A stretch of 64,000 nucleotides of DNA, taken from JAUIAI01 sp963732405 (GTDB lineage Bacteria; Pseudomonadota; Gammaproteobacteria; Burkholderiales; Burkholderiaceae_E). This document shows, piece after piece, positions 58,781 to 64,000 of the stretch. How positions within the stretch are numbered: position 1 is the first letter of the stretch; the number at the start of each line of letters is the position of its first letter. A program made the translations under genes and the position numbers. The notes under the pieces were generated by a model that was not told the DNA's origin, searched no databases, and worked only from the letters and a program-made list of their open reading frames with translations. Location of the stretch: NCBI GenBank assembly GCA_963732405.1, contig CAVSZG010000005.1:620001-684000 (forward strand), in the 5' to 3' direction.

Positions 58781-61700
58781 CGGCCGACCCCGGATGAGCG
58801 CCCAACAGGCTGTCCAGTGCATCGATCAGCCCGCCAGACGGACGCACGGCATAGATGCCGCAGCCGTTCGGTGCACCGACTGCGCCGACACCGCGCAGAA
58901 ACAGGTAACGCACCCCTCCCAGGTCACGCTCGTAGTCATAGCCGGGCAGGCGTTGCCGCAACCAGCGATGCAGGGCCAGCGTGTATAAGCAGAACTGAAG
59001 CGCGTAACCATGCCGGGCCACTTCGGCCTCGAGCGCCGCGTAGCCGTAGCCCGAGGCTGAATCAGCCAGCCGATTGCTCTTCCAGTCGATCAACCAGTAT
59101 CGACCATTCACACGCACGATCAGATCGATGAAGCCGCTCATGAAACCGCGCAGGCCGCCACGACCCAGCGACATCGGTAACGGGAACTCGCGGCGAACCA
59201 GCGCGGTCACCGCATCGATATCCGAGAAGCTCGACCGGCAACAGATAGCTGAATTCCCGAACGGTGTCGGCCATCGGAATCCCGGCGAGCCGCCAGTCAG
59301 CGCCGGTGGCTCCAGCATCCAGATTGGTGGCCAGGACCTGGTCAAGCCATTGCGCAACGGCTGGTGCGGTCACGCCGGGGCGCTCGGCCAGACCATGGGT
59401 GCGCATGGCCAGGCTGACCCCATCGATAGCCACGCCCCGGGTGAAGTCGGTATGCTCGAGCATCTCGTGCAGACAGGTGCCGGCCTTCGCTCCCGCCTGA
59501 AACAGGTGGCGAACCGACAAGCCAGGCGCGACATCGCCAGACACGATCGTTTCGTCGCTCGCGACCGATTCATCATGATCGGGACGCATGTTCGCCGGGG
59601 CATCCAACGTCTGGTCAGCCATCAGGCCGCTGAAGCTGGTCTGGCGCCACGGTGGTGCCGGCAGGGCCGGCACCGGCTTCACCTGCATTGCATCGGCAAT
59701 CGGCCAACCCTCGCGATATGGCAGGGCATGGTCGCCGGCCGCCCGCGCATCGCAGGCCGAGAGCATCGCGAGCAACGATTCACCCGACACAGCAGCAATG
59801 CCAATGTTCTGGTCGGCCAGCTGGCGCACGCGCGCAAGAACCCGCTGATGCGTGTCCGACCATTCGGTCGCCGGCTTCTTTCGGGCAGGCGCCGGCTCAC
59901 CGAACTGATCATTGTCCGGGTCGAGCAACCAGTCCAGCGCACTGGGCGGATTGTGTGTCGACAGGCCCCAGAAAATCGTGATGTGACGCACGGCACGGGT
60001 CATGGCCACGTAATTCAGCCGCAACGCTTCTTCGCGTTGCTGGCGAATGATGGCATCGGCAACGGCCGCCTGCGATAACTCATCATCGGGTGCAATGCCC
60101 CAGCCCGGGTTGTTCATGATCGACAGGCGGTTGTTCTGGGTGATGGTGCGCCGGCCATCGCTGCGGGCCGTCACGCGCACGAGGTCGGCGCCGATCAGTG
60201 GATCGGCGCCGGCCCATGCGAAGGGCAGGAACACCACGGGAAACTCCAGCCCCTTGCTGCGATGGATGGTGATGATTCGAATCAAGCGGTCATCACTCTC
60301 GAGTCTGACCTCGGTGCTTTCCGAGCGATCCTCGCCGGCCTGTGCGGCAGCGATGTGTCGCGACAGCCAGGCCGCTGCCTCGGCCGCGCTCTCGCGCGCA
60401 TCCTCGCTGGCCGCGAGCAGATCGAACAGATGCAGCAGATTGGTCATGCGGCGCTCGCCGTCGGGCATGGCGAGCGCATCGCGACGACGCCGGATGCCCA
60501 GCACCAGGCGGCGCAGCGCCGGCAGTGCGCCCAGCGGGGTCCAGTCCTGTCGACAGGCATCGAACCGATCGAAGCGCCTGACCGTCTCATCGGTGCCCGA
60601 CGCTGCCGCATCCAGGTCGGCCAGATCATGGCCGAGCAACTGGGTCAGCATCGCACTGCGCACGAAGCGGTCATCGCCGGGTTCGGCCACCGCCTGGAGA
60701 ATGCGATGCAAGTCCTGCGCCTCGCGACTGGCGAACACGCTGTCACGCGAGATCTCGACGCTGCCGATACGAAGCGCCTGCAAGGCCTGTCGCACCAGTC
60801 GTCCTTCGGCAATGGTTCGCACCAGCACCGCGACGTCGGCGGCCTGCAATCCGCCCTGCCCGCTGAGCAACTGATGAATCTGCGCCGCGCACAGCCGCGC
60901 CGACAATCTCAGCAGGTCACGCCTGCCCGGTGGCTTGCCATTCTCAGGTATCGGCAGCATGACCAGGGACAGCGCATCGGCCATGCCTGCCGGCGCCGCC
61001 CGATCGAGGTCTTGTGCGCGCGGACCGGCGCGCGCCGCAACGAAGTCGATGCCCGTCATGCCAAATACCTGATCGCGCTGATGGATGGCATTGATCGCAT
61101 CGATCACGCGTGCGCTGGAGCGTTGATTCTGATCGAGCCGGTGCAGGGTCGGTTGCTCCTGGCGCGCGCTCAGATAGGTCTGCACATCGGCATTGCGGAA
61201 TGAATAGATGGCCTGCTTGGGATCGCCGACCAGAATCAGCGCCGAATCGCCCACGGTACTGCCCGGCCCGTTGCTGCCCGGCCGGTAGATGCGGGAAAAC
61301 GTCGTCCACTGGGCCGGGTCGGTGTCCTGAAACTCATCGATCAGTGCGAGGGGATACCGGGCCACCAGCCGATCGGCCAGTTCCCCACGCGCGTTTGCGT
61401 CGTCATCCAGCGCGCGGGCGGTCCGATGCAACAGATCGTCGAATGAGAACCGGCGCTGGTCCTGTTTGAGCCGATCGACATCGTCGGTAATGTGCTGGCG
61501 AATCTGCGCAGCGATCGTTTCATTGAGCTGGCTGCGCTCGATGCGCAGGTCATTGAGATGGGCGATGTGCTGCGGCAGCTCACAATGCAGCAGAACGTCC
61601 AGGGTGGTGCCTTTTTTTGCGGCGGCGGCCATTCGTCGCGCATCGAACAAGGCCAGGGCCCTCGCATCCTCATCGACCGAATCGGGCCACTGCGCCAGCC

Positions 61701-62505
61701 ACCGGCGAAGCTCCGCGAACGCTTCATGCAGCGTCGCTGGTCGATACGTGGACCCGCTGGGCCCGGTAGGCCCGAGCAACCAGTCCAGCAGGGTCGAGGC
61801 GTCCTGGTCCAGCCGGTTGCGGGCCTTGGCAACCGCATCGTCCATGCGCTGAGCCAGCGTGGTCCAGTCGGCCGGTGCGCGCTCGACGAATCGCGCATCC
61901 GGACAGGCCAGGGCCTGGCGCAACAGGCCTTTTAAGGGTTCGAAACCCAGTCCGTGTGAACCGATCAGCACGCCGCGCGTCGAGTCCGCGCCACTGATTT
62001 CCCGACGCCACCACTGCGCCAGTGCGTCGGTCAGCACCCGCCCATCCTCCGGCCCGCCCTCGCCGGCCGGCTTGAGTCCCAGCGACAAGCCATGGTCGGT
62101 CAGAATGCGCTGGCAAAAGCCGTGAATCGTGTGAATCGGCGCCTGATCCAGTTGCAGCCGGGCCAGGCGCAGCCGGGTCCGGATCGTCTGCTCATCGAGC
62201 GCGGGGCGGTATGTCGCCAGGAAAGGATCGTCACCGCTGGTGCGCGCCGTCGACCAGTCATCGAGCAGGCGGGCGATCCTATCCCTGAGTTCGGCAGCAG
62301 CCGGCTTGGTAAAGGTGACGATCGCGATCTGATCGATGCTCAGATCACGCTCGATCAGTGCGCGCAAGACGAGGCGGGCGATGGTCCAGGTCTTGCCGGT
62401 GCCGGCATCGGCCTCCAGCAGATGAAAGCCCTGCAGAATATCGGGCGCGCTGACCGGATGGCCGATCAGACGGTCGGCCTCGCGGGTCGACAGATCATCG
62501 GTCAT
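58770..62505 (-). pseudogene. recB: Exodeoxyribonuclease V subunit beta, frame broken by one extra base
   Basis: Joined, RecB is about 1244 residues. The helicase half has Walker A LEADAGTGKTWTIARL, ADAGTGKT being the core, and QLDQAPIHTIHGFCQR; UvrD-like C-terminal motifs follow (IHRSKGLEFPVVFLPFAW, core HRSKGLEFPV). The nuclease domain has SGFIDLIVRVNGRYWLIDWK with catalytic Asp and Lys (core LIDWKSN). The break is between YLLPVEL and SDIDAVTALVRREF: deleting one base in 59224-59229 joins them. The start overlaps recC by 11 bases and the end overlaps recD by 11, so the operon is intact apart from this base. Confidence 0.9.
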
Positions 62506-64000
62506 CGAAGGGTTCCAGCAGACGTTGCACGGCGAGCCAGATCGGCGCATAGATGGCCAGACTGCTGACCAGCACCGCGTGCAGATCGGGGGGTTGACCA
62601 CGCCACAGTGCGCGTGCCCAGCGATTCTGACTCTCGGGCGTTGCAAACCGACTGTCGTCGCCCTCGAAGGTTTTTTCCGCCGCATGAGCGCCGCGACCAT
62701 GACCAATCGGGTCGTCAATGGCATCGGCGACTTCATCCGCACCCACTGCCTCGAGCCAGGCAAGCGCGGTTTTCGGGAACACCGGGCAGACCTGCGACGA
62801 GGCGCGCCTGGCGGCATCCAGCACCGTCTGCCAGGCATGATCGGGACGGCCCGCCGCCTGATCGATCATGGGGATCGAGTGTCGGTTCAGGCTCAACCGG
62901 CGATCGTTCTTCTCGGCTTCGGCCACCACCGACCGGATGGTCAGCACGGGCTGCGAAACGTCGACACTGCCAAGCAGCAACAGGTGCTGGATCCAGGTGT
63001 CAACCAACGCACGGGCATCGAGTTCGGCCACCGCCGGCAGACATAACAGTCGCGTGCCATCGGGCAGATCGAACAGCCGGGCGATACGGCCGGTGATTGT
63101 CGTGATGGCGGTTGAGGCGGCCGGGTCCGTCACGCGGAGCTGGACGTCGAGCGCCATCGGCGACGACGCCAGCGCCTCGGCGGGCAAGCCCAGCGAGGCC
63201 AGCAGCTGCCCGTCCCGACGGGCAATGCGCAGAGCCCGCGAATGAACGCGCCGCCATAGCGGCTCGATGCCCGGCCCGGCGGGCAGCGCCGGTTCGGCGC
63301 GTAATCTGGCGAGGATTCGCTCCGGAGGATCGCCGCGGGCCAATCCACCGGCCACCCGCGCCGCCAGATCATTGACTGCCCAACGGGGCAGATCGGTCAC
63401 GCCCATCGGCTCGATATCGTCGAGTGGCGCCTGCGCATCCGGCAGAGCGATGCCTGCCGTGTCGCGCATGAACAGGCCCACCGGATCGTACAAGGCACGT
63501 GCCAGTTCCCGGGCATCCCAGTGGCTGCGTGCAGCTTGGGTGAACCGGGCATCGTCGTCGATCACCGGCCCGAAGCCATGGCCATCACGCGCATCCGAGG
63601 CCAACGCATTGGCCGCCTCATACCAGGGCACCGAGTAGCTCGCCATCCGCGCGCTGCTGTCGAAACGACGCGGCGAGAATGGCTGCAATGGATGCTGGTT
63701 GACGATGAGCCCGGCCTGCGCCGAGCCCGGGCCCTGATCGGCGGCCCGTAACCAGTCGAGCAGTTCGGCCAGTGGCCTGGCCGGATTCAGCCGTTCGTCG
63801 GCACGCATTCCGCGACCGGTATACGTGATGACGAGCCGATCGTCGGTGTCTGTCAAGGCCTGAAGGAAAATGCCACGCGCTGCGCTCTGGGGATCGGCGT
63901 CGCCGAAGCGCGGCAAATGACGCTGCAGGTCGAATTCGTCGGCGCGCGGCGCCGGCGGCCAACGTCCTTCGTCCAGCCCAACCAGGAAACGGACACGGAA
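62495..64000 (-). CDS. recC: Exodeoxyribonuclease V subunit gamma, 5' part outside the window
   Basis: RecC scans for Chi and holds the inactive nuclease-like domain. About 501 C-terminal residues are present, entering the window as FRVRFLVGLDEGRWPP and continuing LQRHLPRFGDADPQSAARG, then LVITYTGRGMRAD, the region after the second helicase-like domain. YEAANALASDARDGHG and ALYDPVGLFMRDT match the C-terminal domain. The full protein is over 1,000 residues. Its stop overlaps the recB start. Confidence 0.92.
   Translation of the reverse strand, partial: FRVRFLVGLDEGRWPPAPRADEFDLQRHLPRFGDADPQSAARGIFLQALTDTDDRLVITYTGRGMRADERLNPARPLAELLDWLRAADQGPGSAQAGLIVNQHPLQPFSPRRFDSSARMASYSVPWYEAANALASDARDGHGFGPVIDDDARFTQAARSHWDARELARALYDPVGLFMRDTAGIALPDAQAPLDDIEPMGVTDLPRWAVNDLAARVAGGLARGDPPERILARLRAEPALPAGPGIEPLWRRVHSRALRIARRDGQLLASLGLPAEALASSPMALDVQLRVTDPAASTAITTITGRIARLFDLPDGTRLLCLPAVAELDARALVDTWIQHLLLLGSVDVSQPVLTIRSVVAEAEKNDRRLSLNRHSIPMIDQAAGRPDHAWQTVLDAARRASSQVCPVFPKTALAWLEAVGADEVADAIDDPIGHGRGAHAAEKTFEGDDSRFATPESQNRWARALWRGQPPDLHAVLVSSLAIYAPIWLAVQRLLEPFDDR

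Overview
The window reads as chromosomal DNA of a GC-rich betaproteobacterium, most likely in the Burkholderiales. The evidence is gene order typical of that group (ilvB-ilvN-ilvC beside psd-pssA; tpiA-secG-tRNA-Leu-nuoABC; sigma factor-DUF3619-DUF3106-RDD; alaC-hom-thrC beside moeA-moaD-moaE and clpB; rpsF-priB-rpsR-rplI-dnaB) together with a complete set of recBCD genes. I see no phage, IS element, CRISPR array or rRNA. The organism assignment is an inference from gene order and protein similarity as I recall it, not from a database search.

Layout. 1-8780 is a minus-strand housekeeping run: ilvBNC (branched-chain amino acids), a hairpin terminator, then a prolyl-4-hydroxylase-like oxygenase with psd and pssA (phosphatidylethanolamine synthesis), tpiA, secG, tRNA-Leu(GAG) and the start of the nuo operon, which runs off the left edge. 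9256-11450 (plus) is an ECF-type sigma factor with its DUF3619, DUF3106 and RDD membrane companions. 11898-16901 (minus) holds an Orn/Lys/Arg decarboxylase and clpB, the latter behind a good sigma-32 promoter. 17034-20345 holds an old-yellow-enzyme reductase, a class III CoA-transferase and an EamA exporter. 20338-27394 (minus) is a tightly packed run alaC-hom-thrC-mobB-moeA-moaD-moaE-crcB-eamA. 27446-33843 (plus) holds an Mth938-domain protein, Bcp peroxiredoxin, PhoH with a PIN domain, a sensor-kinase-like protein, an MFS exporter and DUF3297.

33885-44605 (minus, except a GST) is accessory metabolism: a lone BtuF-like binding protein, a dimethylglycine/sarcosine-dehydrogenase-like flavoprotein, and a livKHMGF transporter operon that ends in an Asp/Glu/hydantoin racemase and its own GntR regulator. 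44873-48482 is a CYTH cyclase plus the S6-PriB-S18-L9-DnaB replication/ribosome operon. 48825-52772 holds a lipase, a methyltransferase and a two-module AAA ATPase. 53026-56983 is a compact GntR-controlled cassette: an EctD-like 2-oxoglutarate oxygenase, a SAF-domain NAD(P) oxidoreductase and a 2-hydroxyacid dehydrogenase. It is the best candidate for an undescribed catabolic route here. 57002-64000 (minus) is recC (cut by the right edge), recB and recD.

Two signals cut across the annotation. First, four otherwise intact genes (clpB, the AAA ATPase, the second gntR, recB) each carry one single-base frameshift; three of the four fall on the same octamer, CGAGAAGC, on either strand. Sequence error is the leading explanation, but the shared context is notable. 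Second, three perfect palindromes sit exactly where regulation is expected: upstream of livK, upstream of the second gntR, and between alaC and the divergent Mth938 gene.
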